Assembly (NCBI RefSeq): GCF_003259525.1
Contig: NZ_QLLO01000004.1
Span: 1-64,000 of the forward strand
Reading direction: 5' to 3'
Length of the DNA: 64,000 nt
Source of the DNA: Olleya aquimaris
Lineage (GTDB): Bacteria; Bacteroidota; Bacteroidia; Flavobacteriales; Flavobacteriaceae
Shown here: positions 24,307 through 33,573 of the stretch, piece by piece
Position numbering within the stretch: position 1 is the first letter of the stretch
How the letters are laid out: the number at the start of each line of letters is the position of its first letter
Program-made: the position numbers and the translations under genes
The notes under the pieces: generated by a model
Told to the model about the DNA's origin: nothing
Database searches by the model: none
Seen by the model: only the letters and a program-made list of their open reading frames with translations

Positions 24307-24921
24307 ATGGAAACAATCACAGACACTACAATCAAGCAAATTATTAAAGATAGCTTAGCAAATAGCATGAGTTATCAAGAATACAGAGATTTGGTTTCTA
24401 CTTTAGTAAACAAACAGTCTAATACAGGACCTGAGGTTACAGAAGCGCTAACAAATTACACCAAGCTAAATGATAGACGTATGAAACGTTGGGATAAAAC
24501 GGTTAAGATAGATGAAGGACTTAAATCTAATATTAAAAATAAATCAATTAATCAAACCTGGTTAGTCATAACCGAAAGTTGGTGTGGTGATGCTGCACAC
24601 GTTTTACCTGTAATTAATAAACTAGCCGAACTAAATGAAGGTATTGATTATCGTGTAGTTTTAAGAGATGAAAATGAAGCCTTAATGGACCAGTTTTTAA
24701 CTAATGGATCTAGATCTATTGCTAAGCTTATACTAATAGATAATGCAACAAACAATGTGGTTGCAACTTATGGCCCAAGACCAAGTACAGCAACAACTTT
24801 AGTAAATAATTATAAAGTAAAACACGGTAGTTTAACACCAGAATTTAAAGAAGAATTACAACAATGGTATAACAAAGATAAAGGGCAAACTACAATTGCA
24901 GATATAGTTACCTTATTATAA
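24307..24921 (+). CDS. Thioredoxin-like fold protein
   Basis: Cytoplasmic protein of 204 residues with no signal peptide. The C-terminal half has a thioredoxin-type strand and active-site-like segment WLVITESWCGDAAHVLPVI, with one cysteine instead of the CxxC pair, then a strand IDYRVVLRDEN and IAKLILID. It matches the thioredoxin_9-type family of Bacteroidota and Firmicutes. Redox activity is doubtful with a single cysteine. It abuts the convergent TonB-like gene, with no spacer. Confidence 0.8.
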   Translation: METITDTTIKQIIKDSLANSMSYQEYRDLVSTLVNKQSNTGPEVTEALTNYTKLNDRRMKRWDKTVKIDEGLKSNIKNKSINQTWLVITESWCGDAAHVLPVINKLAELNEGIDYRVVLRDENEALMDQFLTNGSRSIAKLILIDNATNNVVATYGPRPSTATTLVNNYKVKHGSLTPEFKEELQQWYNKDKGQTTIADIVTLL

Positions 24922-25644
24922 TCACTTCCCTTTAAACACAAAAGTAATAGAACCTAGTTGTTCCTTTTTTGTTGATGCATTAAATTTAGCCTCTTTAGCA
25001 TAGTCCAATGCGTGTTCTTGTAAACAGGCATTGTCTGAAGTTGATGCATTATTAATATAAGCAGACGTGACATTACCATTAGCATCAACTAATATATTGA
25101 CCACTATTTTTCCTTGTGCTTCACACAAATAAATAGGAATTGGTAAATGGTTATCTGTACGACCTTTTAAAGAATAGTAGATAGTACTATTAGTATTTGC
25201 AACATTGCTTTGTTTTGCGCTCTGGTTATTAGAGCGTTTAGACAAAATCTCGTTAACGCTATTAAAACTGGTTAACGTTTCTTCAGAGATTGCAGAATTG
25301 CCCTCACTTTTTTTGGAAGTTTTATCGCTTTCAATACTATTTTTATAAGTCTCTAATTTAGGATTTGTGTACTCTTTTGGTGGTGCAATAGGCTTGTAAG
25401 CTTGTGCGTAATGCTTATAGTTTTCTGTAGTATTATAAGCTTTGTTGGTAGCTTTTGTGTGGTTTTTTTGCTGAAGGTCTTCTTTTAAATCCTCAGTTTT
25501 AATATCCACTTTTTCAATCTCATAAAAAGTTTCAGCAATAGCAGATTCCATTTTAAAAACAGTCACATTTAATACAGACAATATCAATGTACCAGTAATT
25601 AAAAAAGTGATAGCTAGCGCTTTGTGAGAGTTGTTAAAGTTCAT
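24922..25644 (-). CDS. TonB-like energy transducer
   Basis: Protein of 240 residues: membrane anchor at about 9-29, a long polar, Lys/Ser/Asn-rich periplasmic linker, and a C-terminal TonB-type domain (about 165-240) with GKIVVNILVDANGNV and GSITFVFKGK. It lacks the strong Pro-Lys repeats of classical TonB, and no ExbB/ExbD genes are adjacent, so it may be a specialised transducer. It is downstream of truB in the same direction, separated by 78 bp. Confidence 0.82.
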   Translation of the reverse strand: MNFNNSHKALAITFLITGTLILSVLNVTVFKMESAIAETFYEIEKVDIKTEDLKEDLQQKNHTKATNKAYNTTENYKHYAQAYKPIAPPKEYTNPKLETYKNSIESDKTSKKSEGNSAISEETLTSFNSVNEILSKRSNNQSAKQSNVANTNSTIYYSLKGRTDNHLPIPIYLCEAQGKIVVNILVDANGNVTSAYINNASTSDNACLQEHALDYAKEAKFNASTKKEQLGSITFVFKGK

Positions 25645-25722
25645 TAATTGCGAAATGAAATAATAATAGGTTTGGGTTTATTAGTGTAATATATACGTTT
25701 ATAAAACGCAAATAGACGTGGT

Positions 25723-26418
25723 TTAGTTCTTTTTTGGGAGATTTTTAATAAAATCGTCTATAGAAAGTGCATTTTTAACATCAAAATCACCAATTTTTGT
25801 GCGACGTAACGCAGACAAATGTCCACCAGATTGAAGTGCTTTACCAAAATCATTAGCTAAAGAGCGTATATAGGTCCCTTTGCTACAGACTACTCTAAAT
25901 TCAATATTTAGGTCACTGATGTTTGTAATTTCAAATTCCTGAATGGTTATTGATCTCGATTTAATGTCTACATCTTCACCCGCTCTTGCAAATTCGTATA
26001 ACCGTTTTCCGTCTTTTTTAATTGCAGAAAACACAGGTGGAAATTGCTCTATTTCTCCTATAAATTGTTTTGTAGTTTTGTGGATTAGATCTTCTGTGAT
26101 GTGAGCAGTCTCAAAGGTTTCATTTATCTCAGTTTCTAAATCAAAAGAAGGTGTTGTGCTACCTATAACTATGGTTCCTGTATATTCTTTAATTTGACCT
26201 TGAAAGGTGTCAATTTGCTTGGTCATTTTACCTGTACAAATCACTAATAAACCAGTTGCTAATGGGTCTAAAGTACCAGCGTGACCCACTTTAATTTTTT
26301 TAATATTAAAGGCTTGTCTAATTTCCCAACGCAGTTTATTAACCACTTGAAAAGACGTCCAATGTAATGGTTTGTCAATAAGTAAAACTTGTCCAGATTG
26401 ATAGTCTTCTACAGTCAT
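25723..26418 (-). CDS. truB: tRNA pseudouridine(55) synthase
   Basis: TruB of 231 residues with the catalytic motif GHAGTLDPLATGLL (Asp nucleophile), LLIDKPLHWTSFQVV at the N-terminus and the substrate-recognition KGTYIRSLANDFG. It makes pseudouridine 55 in the T loop of tRNAs. It lies 4 bp after uppP, in the order ftsX-DUF3098-uppP-truB conserved in Bacteroidota. Confidence 0.97.
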   Translation of the reverse strand: MTVEDYQSGQVLLIDKPLHWTSFQVVNKLRWEIRQAFNIKKIKVGHAGTLDPLATGLLVICTGKMTKQIDTFQGQIKEYTGTIVIGSTTPSFDLETEINETFETAHITEDLIHKTTKQFIGEIEQFPPVFSAIKKDGKRLYEFARAGEDVDIKSRSITIQEFEITNISDLNIEFRVVCSKGTYIRSLANDFGKALQSGGHLSALRRTKIGDFDVKNALSIDDFIKNLPKKN

Positions 26419-26422
26419 TTAT

Positions 26423-27217
26423 TTAGCTTAAAAACGAAACAACAATAGCAATCACACCAACAATAGCGCAGTAAATAGCAAAATAGCTCAATTTACTTTT
26501 TTTAACTAGACTTATCATCCAAGTACACGCAAATAAACCAGCAATAAAGGCTGCTATAAAACCAGCAGATAAGGCAGTGATATTTTGACTTTCAAAACTT
26601 AAATCGCCTCCTAAAATATCTTTAGCAATTTTACCAAAAATTAAAGGCACAACCATTAAAAACGAAAAGCGCGCAGCTTTGGTTTTGTCATTACCTAATA
26701 ATACAGAGGTTGATATGGTAGCTCCACTTCTAGAAATACCAGGAAGCATTGCTATAGCTTGAGCAATACCAATAATAAAGGCGTTACTAAACGATACTTT
26801 TTTATTGGTGTTTTTAGCTTTATCTGCAAAAAATAATAAGATAGCAGTTACAATTAGCATACAACCAACCAATAATATGTTTCCGCCAAATAGCTGTTCT
26901 AATTGTTCTTCAAAGAAAAAACCAACTAAAGCAGCAGGAATCATGGAGATAACAATTTTAGTGACAAATTTGGTGTCTTCATTCCATGTAAATGATAAAA
27001 ACCCTGTTATAATTTCAACAATATCTTTTCTAAAAATAACCAAGGTACTTAAAGCAGTAGCAAAGTGCAATACTACTGTAAAAAGCAAGCTTTCTTCTGG
27101 GATACTTTGGTCGCCTAAAATAGCTTTACCTAATTCTAAATGACCACTTGAAGACACAGGAAGAAACTCGGTTAATCCTTGTACAATACCTAAAATAATA
27201 GAATCGAAAATATCCAT
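26423..27217 (-). CDS. uppP: Undecaprenyl-diphosphate phosphatase
   Basis: Integral membrane phosphatase of 264 residues (BacA/UppP) with both signatures: EFLPVSSSGHLEL near 17 and LPGISRSGATISTSVLLG near 158. It recycles undecaprenyl diphosphate to the monophosphate carrier used for peptidoglycan and O-antigen export. Its gene is tightly linked to truB (4 bp) and follows the DUF3098 gene. Confidence 0.97.
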   Translation of the reverse strand: MDIFDSIILGIVQGLTEFLPVSSSGHLELGKAILGDQSIPEESLLFTVVLHFATALSTLVIFRKDIVEIITGFLSFTWNEDTKFVTKIVISMIPAALVGFFFEEQLEQLFGGNILLVGCMLIVTAILLFFADKAKNTNKKVSFSNAFIIGIAQAIAMLPGISRSGATISTSVLLGNDKTKAARFSFLMVVPLIFGKIAKDILGGDLSFESQNITALSAGFIAAFIAGLFACTWMISLVKKSKLSYFAIYCAIVGVIAIVVSFLS

Positions 27218-27304
27218 GTTGGCAAAAGTATTAAAATACTATGACCAATCGATAATTTGAAGTTGAAATTTATGCTTCAATATACAAAGCACGTAAAATA
27301 AGAA

Positions 27305-27565
27305 TTAATCTTTTTTTGGCTTAGATAAGATAGCATACACCTGTATACCAAAGCCAATAATAACTAAAGCAGGAGCTAATCTAATACGTCTCCAACTAAA
27401 AATAGCATCACTAAACACATTTGGGTCGTCACTTCCACCTCCAGACATGAGGATAAAACCTAAAGCAATAAAACCTAAACCAATAAACATAAATTTGTAA
27501 TTGTGCTTACCAAAAAGAGGTTCGGTAATTACTGTTGGCTTGTTATTTTTTTTGCTATTTCCCAA
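27305..27565 (-). CDS. DUF3098 membrane protein
   Basis: Small protein of 86 residues with two hydrophobic helices (about 27-42 and 61-80) separated by a glycine/aspartate loop (MSGGGSDDPNVF). It matches DUF3098, a Bacteroidota family found between ftsX and uppP. Its function is unknown; its context suggests cell-envelope or division work. Confidence 0.85.
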   Translation of the reverse strand: MGNSKKNNKPTVITEPLFGKHNYKFMFIGLGFIALGFILMSGGGSDDPNVFSDAIFSWRRIRLAPALVIIGFGIQVYAILSKPKKD

Positions 27566-27606
27566 AGTGATAATTGTTAATTTGTGACAAATTTAAACTT
27601 TTTAAA

Positions 27607-27750
27607 TTAATCATAAATTGTTTTAGCATTATGTTTTTTAATCGTCACTTTTTCGGCTTGTGCGACTTTATGTTCAAATTTTGGTGCAGTGGTTGCTAAG
27701 TAAGCAACTATAGCAACTAGACCTATTAATACAAATGTTACTCGTTTCAT
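27607..27750 (-). CDS. Small membrane-anchored protein, 47 residues
   Basis: An ATG at 27750 opens a 47-codon frame: a hydrophobic N-terminal helix (VTFVLIGLVAIVAYLA) followed by a basic tail (KFEHKVAQAEKVTIKKHN). It lies between ftsX and the DUF3098 gene on the same strand, with no competing gene. Lack of a named family and the short length keep the confidence moderate. Confidence 0.6.
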   Translation of the reverse strand: MKRVTFVLIGLVAIVAYLATTAPKFEHKVAQAEKVTIKKHNAKTIYD

Positions 27751-27902
27751 AATCATTAGTTTTAGATTAATTAAACAATTAAAGTATTAGTTGGTCAGTA
27801 GCATTTTATTTTTTTGGTTAAGTAAATATAACGTGCTAAGGTGTGAAGTATTGTTAAGGGTTTAGTTAAAAGCTGTTAAATGTTTAGCCTTAAAAAATAA
27901 GC

Positions 27903-28778
27903 TTAATACAATTGATCTGTCTTTAAGTTTAAAAAGCGTTGTGTAGCAATATGTGTACTTATCCACGTAATGACAATACCCAGAATAAACACCAATAAAA
28001 ACAAACCACCAATTAACAATGGACTTTGGCGAAGCTGTAATTCTGGAAACGCTTGATCGATATAGTACACAATAAATCCTAAAGCTATTATAGCTAAAAT
28101 GGCTCCAATAACACCTAATTTAATGCTTTTCCAAACAAAAGGTTTACGTATAAAGCGCTTTGTGGCACCAACCATTTGCATGGTTTTAATGGTAAAACGT
28201 TTAGCATACACCGATAATCTAATAGAACTATTAATTAATAACACAGCAATTAATGTAAAAATGGCACTTAATAACAGTACCCAAAAGCTAATTTTTTTAA
28301 CGCGACTATTCATTAAAGACACCAGGTCTTTATCGTATTTAACCTCTTCTACAAAGCTTTTTTCAGAGACTGAAGCAGCTAATTCTTCTAATTTTTCAGA
28401 AGTCAAATAGTCCGCTTTAAGGTTAACATCAATGTTATTCCATAACGGATTAAATCCTAAAAACTCCATAAAATCGTCACCATTTTCTTCTTTCATGGAC
28501 TCTGCAGCTTGTTCTTTACTTACATAGGTGGTAGATTTTACATAATCTGCTAATGCTAGACTCTTTTCTAACTGTTTTACTTCAACATCTTTAGCGCTAT
28601 CTTTTAAGTAAATAGTAACTGTTACTTGTTCTTTAAATAAATCGGCAACCTTTTTTGCGTTCAGCATTAAAAGTCCTAATATACCTAGTAAAAACAGGAC
28701 TAAAGCAATACTTATTACTACCGAAAAGTAAGACGAAATTAATCTGCGTTTTTGATATCTTTCAAAAGAAGAGCTCAT
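27903..28778 (-). CDS. ftsX: Cell-division permease FtsX
   Basis: FtsX-type ABC permease of 291 residues: membrane helix near 22-42, a periplasmic extracellular domain (about 45-165, starting KKVADLFKEQVTVTIYL) and three C-terminal helices. The C-terminal region TIKTMQMVGATKRFIRKPF is the typical FtsX coupling segment. With FtsE (not adjacent here) it controls peptidoglycan hydrolases at the septum. It heads the minus-strand run to uppP and truB. Confidence 0.92.
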   Translation of the reverse strand: MSSSFERYQKRRLISSYFSVVISIALVLFLLGILGLLMLNAKKVADLFKEQVTVTIYLKDSAKDVEVKQLEKSLALADYVKSTTYVSKEQAAESMKEENGDDFMEFLGFNPLWNNIDVNLKADYLTSEKLEELAASVSEKSFVEEVKYDKDLVSLMNSRVKKISFWVLLLSAIFTLIAVLLINSSIRLSVYAKRFTIKTMQMVGATKRFIRKPFVWKSIKLGVIGAILAIIALGFIVYYIDQAFPELQLRQSPLLIGGLFLLVFILGIVITWISTHIATQRFLNLKTDQLY

Positions 28779-28849
28779 AAATTGATGTTAGTTTATTAGG
28801 TAAAAATATAAAAGAAAACGGTTTCCTTCAGAAATACAACGTTTAAACT

Positions 28850-28879
28850 TTCAACAATCTTATAATAAGTTTAAATTTG
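28850..28879 (+). promoter_or_regulatory. Promoter of leuS
   Basis: TAAATTTG (28872-28879) matches the -7 consensus, with TTC (one mismatch to TTG) 19 bp upstream. The ATG is 29 bp downstream. Confidence 0.55.
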
Positions 28880-28907
28880 TGACTTTATTAAGCAGAATAA
28901 CACAAAA

Positions 28908-31793
28908 ATGCAATACCATTTTAACGACATAGAAGCCAAGTGGCAAAAATATTGGGCAGAAAACCAAACGTTTAAAGCCTCTAATAACAGTGACAAACCT
29001 AAATATTATGTTTTAGACATGTTTCCTTATCCTTCCGGAGCAGGATTGCATGTTGGTCATCCATTAGGTTATATTGCTAGCGATATTTATGCACGTTATA
29101 AGCGACATAAAGGGTTTAATGTGTTGCATCCGCAAGGTTATGATAGTTTTGGTTTGCCAGCAGAGCAGTACGCTATTCAAACTGGTCAGCATCCAGCAAT
29201 AACTACAGAAACTAATATTAAAACGTACAGAAGACAACTGGATCAAATAGGTTTTTCTTTTGATTGGTCTAGAGAAGTACGTACCTCAAGTCCAGAGTAT
29301 TACAAATGGACACAATGGATTTTTATACAATTATTCGAGTCGTATTACTGCTTTAACGATAATAAAGCAAAACATATAAAAGAGTTAATATATGTTTTTA
29401 AAGTTAACGGAAATAAAGACGCTAACGTTGCATGTGATGATAACGTAGAAGAGTTTACTGCTGAAGAATGGAATAGTTTTTCTGAAGACAAACAACAAGA
29501 CATATTACTACAATATAGACTAACGTATTTAGCTGAAACCGAAGTCAATTGGTGTCCTGCATTAGGAACTGTTTTAGCAAATGACGAGATTGTAAACGGA
29601 GTCTCAGAACGTGGTGGACATCCAGTAATTCGCAAAAAAATGACCCAATGGAGTATGCGTATTTCTGCCTATGCAGAACGTTTATTACAAGGTTTAGATA
29701 CTATAGATTGGACAGATTCACTTAAAGAAAGTCAACGTAACTGGATTGGAAAATCGGTTGGTGCTTCTGTGACTTTCAATGTTATGCCTTCTGTCTCGTC
29801 GAGCGCAGTCGAGACGTCTCATCAAATAGAAGTCTTCACTACAAGACCAGATACCATTTTTGGAGTAAGTTTTATGACTCTAGCTCCAGAACACGAGCTA
29901 GTCCAAAAAATTACAACACTAGAACAAAAAGCTGAGGTTGACGCCTATATAGAAGCTACAGCAAAACGAAGCGAACGCGACCGTATGGCAGATGTAAAAA
30001 CCATTTCTGGAGCCTTTACAGGTGCTTATGCAGAACATCCATTTAGTAAAGAACCTATCCCAATTTGGATTGGCGATTACGTATTAGCTGGTTATGGTAC
30101 AGGAGCAGTCATGTCAGTCCCTTGTGGTGACCAACGCGATTACGATTTTGCAAAGCACTTTAATATTCCTATTCCTAATATTTTTGAAGGTGTGGATATT
30201 AGCGAAGAAGCGTATACCTCTAAAGACAATGTTACTATTACAAATAGCGATTTCCTAAACGGAATGAACTACAAAAAAGCAACTAAACGTGCTATTTTCG
30301 AGCTGGAGCAATTAGGACAAGGACAAGGAAAAATTAACTACAGATTGCGTGATGCTGTATTCTCGCGTCAACGCTATTGGGGAGAACCATTTCCTGTATA
30401 TTATGTAGACGGAAAACCACAAATGATAGATGTACAACATTTGCCAATCACGCTTCCAGAAGTAGAAAAATATTTACCAACCGAAACTGGCGAGCCACCT
30501 TTAGGACGTGCAGACATTTGGGCTTGGGACACAAAAAATAATAAAGTAGTTTCAAACGATCTTGTCATTCCGACAGAAGTAGGTACGACAGACGAGGAAT
30601 CTCATAACGGAATTTACCCACTGGAACTTAACACAATGCCTGGTTGGGCTGGAAGCTCGTGGTATTTTTTCCGTTATATGGAAGAAAAAGCCAATAGAGG
30701 TGAAGCTTTTGCAAGCCAAGACGCGCTTAACTATTGGGAAAACGTAGACTTGTATATTGGTGGAAGTGAGCACGCAACGGGACATTTGTTATATTCTAGA
30801 TTTTGGGTCAAGTTTTTAAAAGATAGAGAATTTGTTTCTGTAGACGAACCTTTTAAAAAGTTGATTAACCAAGGGATGATATTGGGGACTAGTGCTTTTG
30901 TTTATCGTGAAGAAGGAACTAATACCTACTTATCTCAAGGGTTAATTGAAGGTAAAAATGTGTTACCAATTCACGTTAAAGTTCAATATGTAAATGCTTC
31001 AGATGAATTAGATATAGAAGGATTGAAAAATGATGATGAGTTTGGAGAAGATTTTAATAATGCCGAATTCATTTTAGAAGATGGCGTTTACAAAGTAGGT
31101 CGCGAAGTCGAAAAAATGTCCAAATCCAAATACAACGTCGTAAATCCAGATGCTATTTGCGAGCAATATGGCGCAGACAGTTTACGTCTTTACGAAATGT
31201 TTTTAGGACCTTTAGAGCAGGCTAAACCTTGGAATACTGCTGGTATTACTGGTGTGCATGGTTTCCTTAAAAAATTATGGAAGTTATATGTTGGTGACGA
31301 AGGACTAAAAGTCAATGACACCAAACCAACAAAAGATAACTTAAAAACGTTACATAAAACCATAAAAAAAGTAGAAGAGGACATCGAGAATTTCTCGTTT
31401 AATACCTCTGTCTCTACTTTTATGATTGCAGTAAACGAGCTAACAGCACAAAAATGTACAAGTAAAGAGGTGCTAGAACCTTTATTGGTTTTATTATCGC
31501 CTTATGCACCACATATCGCTGAAGAGTTATACAGTCTTTTAGGTAATACAGAATCCATTTCTACTGCATCGTTCCCTAAATTTGATGCTAGTCATTTGGT
31601 AGAAAGTAGTAAGAATTATCCAATTTCATTTAATGGTAAAATGCGTTTTACGCTAGAGTTACCAATGGATATGAGTAAAGAAGAGATTGAAAAAACAGTG
31701 ATGGCTCACGAGAAAACTATTGCACAATTAGAAGGTCGTACACCTAAAAAAGTTATTGTGGTACCTGGTAAAATTGTAAATATTGTTGGCTAA
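28908..31793 (+). CDS. leuS: Leucyl-tRNA synthetase
   Basis: Class I LeuRS of 961 residues with the HIGH-type motif in GAGLHVGHPLGY (about 45-55) and KMSKS in VEKMSKSKYNVV (about 731). The editing domain (around 225-430) has FTTRPDTIFG and GDQRDYDFA. Residues 126-165 form the extra acidic segment usual in Bacteroidota LeuRS. Two short in-frame insertions look like intergenic repeats: about residues 294-305 (SVSSSAVETSHQ) and 552-566 (DLVIPTEVGTTDEES). They fall outside the catalytic motifs, so the enzyme should be functional. The gene is single and is followed by a small lipoprotein gene. Confidence 0.98.
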   Translation: MQYHFNDIEAKWQKYWAENQTFKASNNSDKPKYYVLDMFPYPSGAGLHVGHPLGYIASDIYARYKRHKGFNVLHPQGYDSFGLPAEQYAIQTGQHPAITTETNIKTYRRQLDQIGFSFDWSREVRTSSPEYYKWTQWIFIQLFESYYCFNDNKAKHIKELIYVFKVNGNKDANVACDDNVEEFTAEEWNSFSEDKQQDILLQYRLTYLAETEVNWCPALGTVLANDEIVNGVSERGGHPVIRKKMTQWSMRISAYAERLLQGLDTIDWTDSLKESQRNWIGKSVGASVTFNVMPSVSSSAVETSHQIEVFTTRPDTIFGVSFMTLAPEHELVQKITTLEQKAEVDAYIEATAKRSERDRMADVKTISGAFTGAYAEHPFSKEPIPIWIGDYVLAGYGTGAVMSVPCGDQRDYDFAKHFNIPIPNIFEGVDISEEAYTSKDNVTITNSDFLNGMNYKKATKRAIFELEQLGQGQGKINYRLRDAVFSRQRYWGEPFPVYYVDGKPQMIDVQHLPITLPEVEKYLPTETGEPPLGRADIWAWDTKNNKVVSNDLVIPTEVGTTDEESHNGIYPLELNTMPGWAGSSWYFFRYMEEKANRGEAFASQDALNYWENVDLYIGGSEHATGHLLYSRFWVKFLKDREFVSVDEPFKKLINQGMILGTSAFVYREEGTNTYLSQGLIEGKNVLPIHVKVQYVNASDELDIEGLKNDDEFGEDFNNAEFILEDGVYKVGREVEKMSKSKYNVVNPDAICEQYGADSLRLYEMFLGPLEQAKPWNTAGITGVHGFLKKLWKLYVGDEGLKVNDTKPTKDNLKTLHKTIKKVEEDIENFSFNTSVSTFMIAVNELTAQKCTSKEVLEPLLVLLSPYAPHIAEELYSLLGNTESISTASFPKFDASHLVESSKNYPISFNGKMRFTLELPMDMSKEEIEKTVMAHEKTIAQLEGRTPKKVIVVPGKIVNIVG
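29793..29815. repeat. REP-like palindromic repeat inside leuS
   Basis: The core CGAGCGCAGTCGAGA (29800-29814) is flanked by GTCTCG, which pairs with CGAGAC at the other end. This GC-rich core is familiar from palindromic intergenic repeats in Bacteroidota genomes. Here it is in frame and translated, in the loop before the editing-domain strand IEVFTTRPD. Confidence 0.7.
30561..30607. repeat. Second REP-like element inside leuS
   Basis: The stretch opens with CTTGTCATTCCGAC and closes with GAGGAATCTCAT; ATTCC and GGAAT can pair. These end sequences resemble another common Bacteroidota intergenic palindrome. It is in frame and encodes about residues 552-566, just before the conserved ELNTMPGWAGSSW. 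Confidence 0.6.
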
Positions 31794-31842
31794 CGTCATT
31801 TCTAGGAACAAAGCAATCTCATTAATTAAAAACGATTACATC

Positions 31843-32145
31843 ATGAAAAACACAACATTAATTTTAGTCATATTATTATTCCTATCCTGTAATAATAAAG
31901 AAAAAACAAAAGTTGTAGAAATGTCTTGTGGTCAATGTCAATTTGGCTTAAATACTCAAGATGGTTGTGATTTAGCTGTACGTTTAAATGATAAAGCCTA
32001 TTTTGTTGATGGTGCAGATATTGATGACTATGGAGATGCACATGATGAACACACAGGATTTTGTGAAGTCATTAGAAAAGCTGAAGTAACAGGTAAGGTG
32101 GAAGGTGATAGGTTTAAAGTTACTTCAGTAAAAATGTTAGATTAA
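31843..32145 (+). CDS. Small lipoprotein, DUF6370-like
   Basis: Lipoprotein of 100 residues with lipobox LFLSC (Cys16). The body has SCGQCQFGL and later GCDLAVRLNDKAYFVDGADIDDYGDAHDEHTGFCEV, four cysteines and an acidic/His region that may bind a metal. It matches the Bacteroidota family DUF6370, of unknown function. I use the ATG at 31843, which begins the signal peptide; an earlier ATG (31783) overlaps the end of leuS and adds a polar leader. Confidence 0.78.
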   Translation: MKNTTLILVILLFLSCNNKEKTKVVEMSCGQCQFGLNTQDGCDLAVRLNDKAYFVDGADIDDYGDAHDEHTGFCEVIRKAEVTGKVEGDRFKVTSVKMLD

Positions 32146-32169
32146 AAATATTAGGTGCTGTTGCACAAA

Positions 32170-33540
32170 TTATTCTTTATCAATCTTTGCTTTTTCAACT
32201 TCCTTTTTAGGCTTAGGTAATGTTTTAAAATAGCTTTTAAACGCATTAAAGTCGTAAGGTTTTTTAATAATTTTTTTGTCTTTATTCAAAACAAAATAAC
32301 TTGGTGTCGATTTTACATTGTAGTTGTCACCAATTGGGTTATCCCATTTGCCTTCACCAAACACATGATAAAACTCAGGGAATTTATAGGTCATGTCTTT
32401 CCATCTGTATCGGTCTTCGTCTAAAGCTATAGCTATAACTTTTAATTGTCCTTTGTCAAGTGTTTTAACCAGTTTATGTAGTTCTGGGACCTCTTCTAAA
32501 CAATGTGAGCAAGTCGTACTCCAAAACACCACTAAGTAGTGATTAGCTTCATCTAATTGGTGTAATTTTTTGACAGTAGCTTCACCTTCTTTATCAAATA
32601 TAACGATTTCAAAATCTTGTCCAATAGCACCAACTGATGCATTTTTAAAATAAGTTAATTCTTTAATTAACTCGGTGTCTTTATTAGCTTTAGCAATAGC
32701 CATTAAATGTGCATCTACTATATGATTTGCAACTGGCTCAATTTCTTCTACAGCAAATTGATTCCATAAAATTTCTAATAAAATGCGCTTTACTTTTGGG
32801 TTGTTTCCTATTGCTTTTACTACAGTATTAATATTATTAATGTAAGAAGTGTTAGCGTTGTCATTATCTATAAAATTAAACACATAATTTAATGTTGCTT
32901 CTATTAAAAAATTTGAATTTTGAAGTACTGGGTTTCCAAAATTAATATGTTTAAAATAGGCTTTTTTAGCATTAGCAGTAAACGTTTTAGCGTCTATATA
33001 TTCTTGAGGAATGTAAGGCTGACTTGCTGTTATAAAATTTAATACCAATTTACCTTCTGCAGCTTTTTCAAATTCTGATTGAGAGGTTTTAAGAATGTCT
33101 ATAATCTTTTTAAAATCGTTTGGGTCTTTTTGGCTTTTACTATAAAAAGAGTTTAAACTTTGACCAATCATAGACATACTGTTATTGTAGGACATCCATA
33201 ATTTATTTTCTTCTGAAGTCACAAAATCTAAACCGTTATCTAGGTCAAAAGTTAATTCGATATCTTCATTATTATATAAAAAATCAAAGTTATACTCGTC
33301 TTGCGGTTGGGCATAAACTATACGATAAGTTCCTGGTGCTTGAGTTTTTTTAAGCTCGAAAGTAAAACGTCCCTCTTCATCTATGTCTGCATTGTCAACA
33401 AAAATGGAAGTATCTGCTGTGACTTGGTATAAAAAAGCAAATTTAAATTGATCAGCTGGAGAAAATGTCCCTTTTATGGTGTGTTGAGCCCATAAAAAAT
33501 TAGGGATTATCGCGATTAAAAAAAGTATTTTTTTAAACAT
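32170..33540 (-). CDS. TlpA-like thiol-disulfide oxidoreductase, periplasmic
   Basis: Protein of 456 residues with a signal peptide (cleaved near LWAQH). The first third (about 19-115) is a beta-rich DUF4369-like domain, the middle is helical, and residues 315-440 form a thioredoxin-like domain with active site STTCSHCLEEVPEL (CSHC) and the cis-Pro segment KSTPSYFVL. It likely reduces or shuffles disulfides of periplasmic proteins. It is followed upstream, on the same strand, by mfd after 33 bp. Confidence 0.88.
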   Translation of the reverse strand: MFKKILFLIAIIPNFLWAQHTIKGTFSPADQFKFAFLYQVTADTSIFVDNADIDEEGRFTFELKKTQAPGTYRIVYAQPQDEYNFDFLYNNEDIELTFDLDNGLDFVTSEENKLWMSYNNSMSMIGQSLNSFYSKSQKDPNDFKKIIDILKTSQSEFEKAAEGKLVLNFITASQPYIPQEYIDAKTFTANAKKAYFKHINFGNPVLQNSNFLIEATLNYVFNFIDNDNANTSYINNINTVVKAIGNNPKVKRILLEILWNQFAVEEIEPVANHIVDAHLMAIAKANKDTELIKELTYFKNASVGAIGQDFEIVIFDKEGEATVKKLHQLDEANHYLVVFWSTTCSHCLEEVPELHKLVKTLDKGQLKVIAIALDEDRYRWKDMTYKFPEFYHVFGEGKWDNPIGDNYNVKSTPSYFVLNKDKKIIKKPYDFNAFKSYFKTLPKPKKEVEKAKIDKE

Positions 33541-33573
33541 TATGTTATGGTTTTTTCTTTAATTTTTCAAAAA

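Noticed and set aside
32146-32169. GTGC/GCAC mini-hairpin as terminator between convergent genes
   Set aside because: The stem has only four pairs and no T run.
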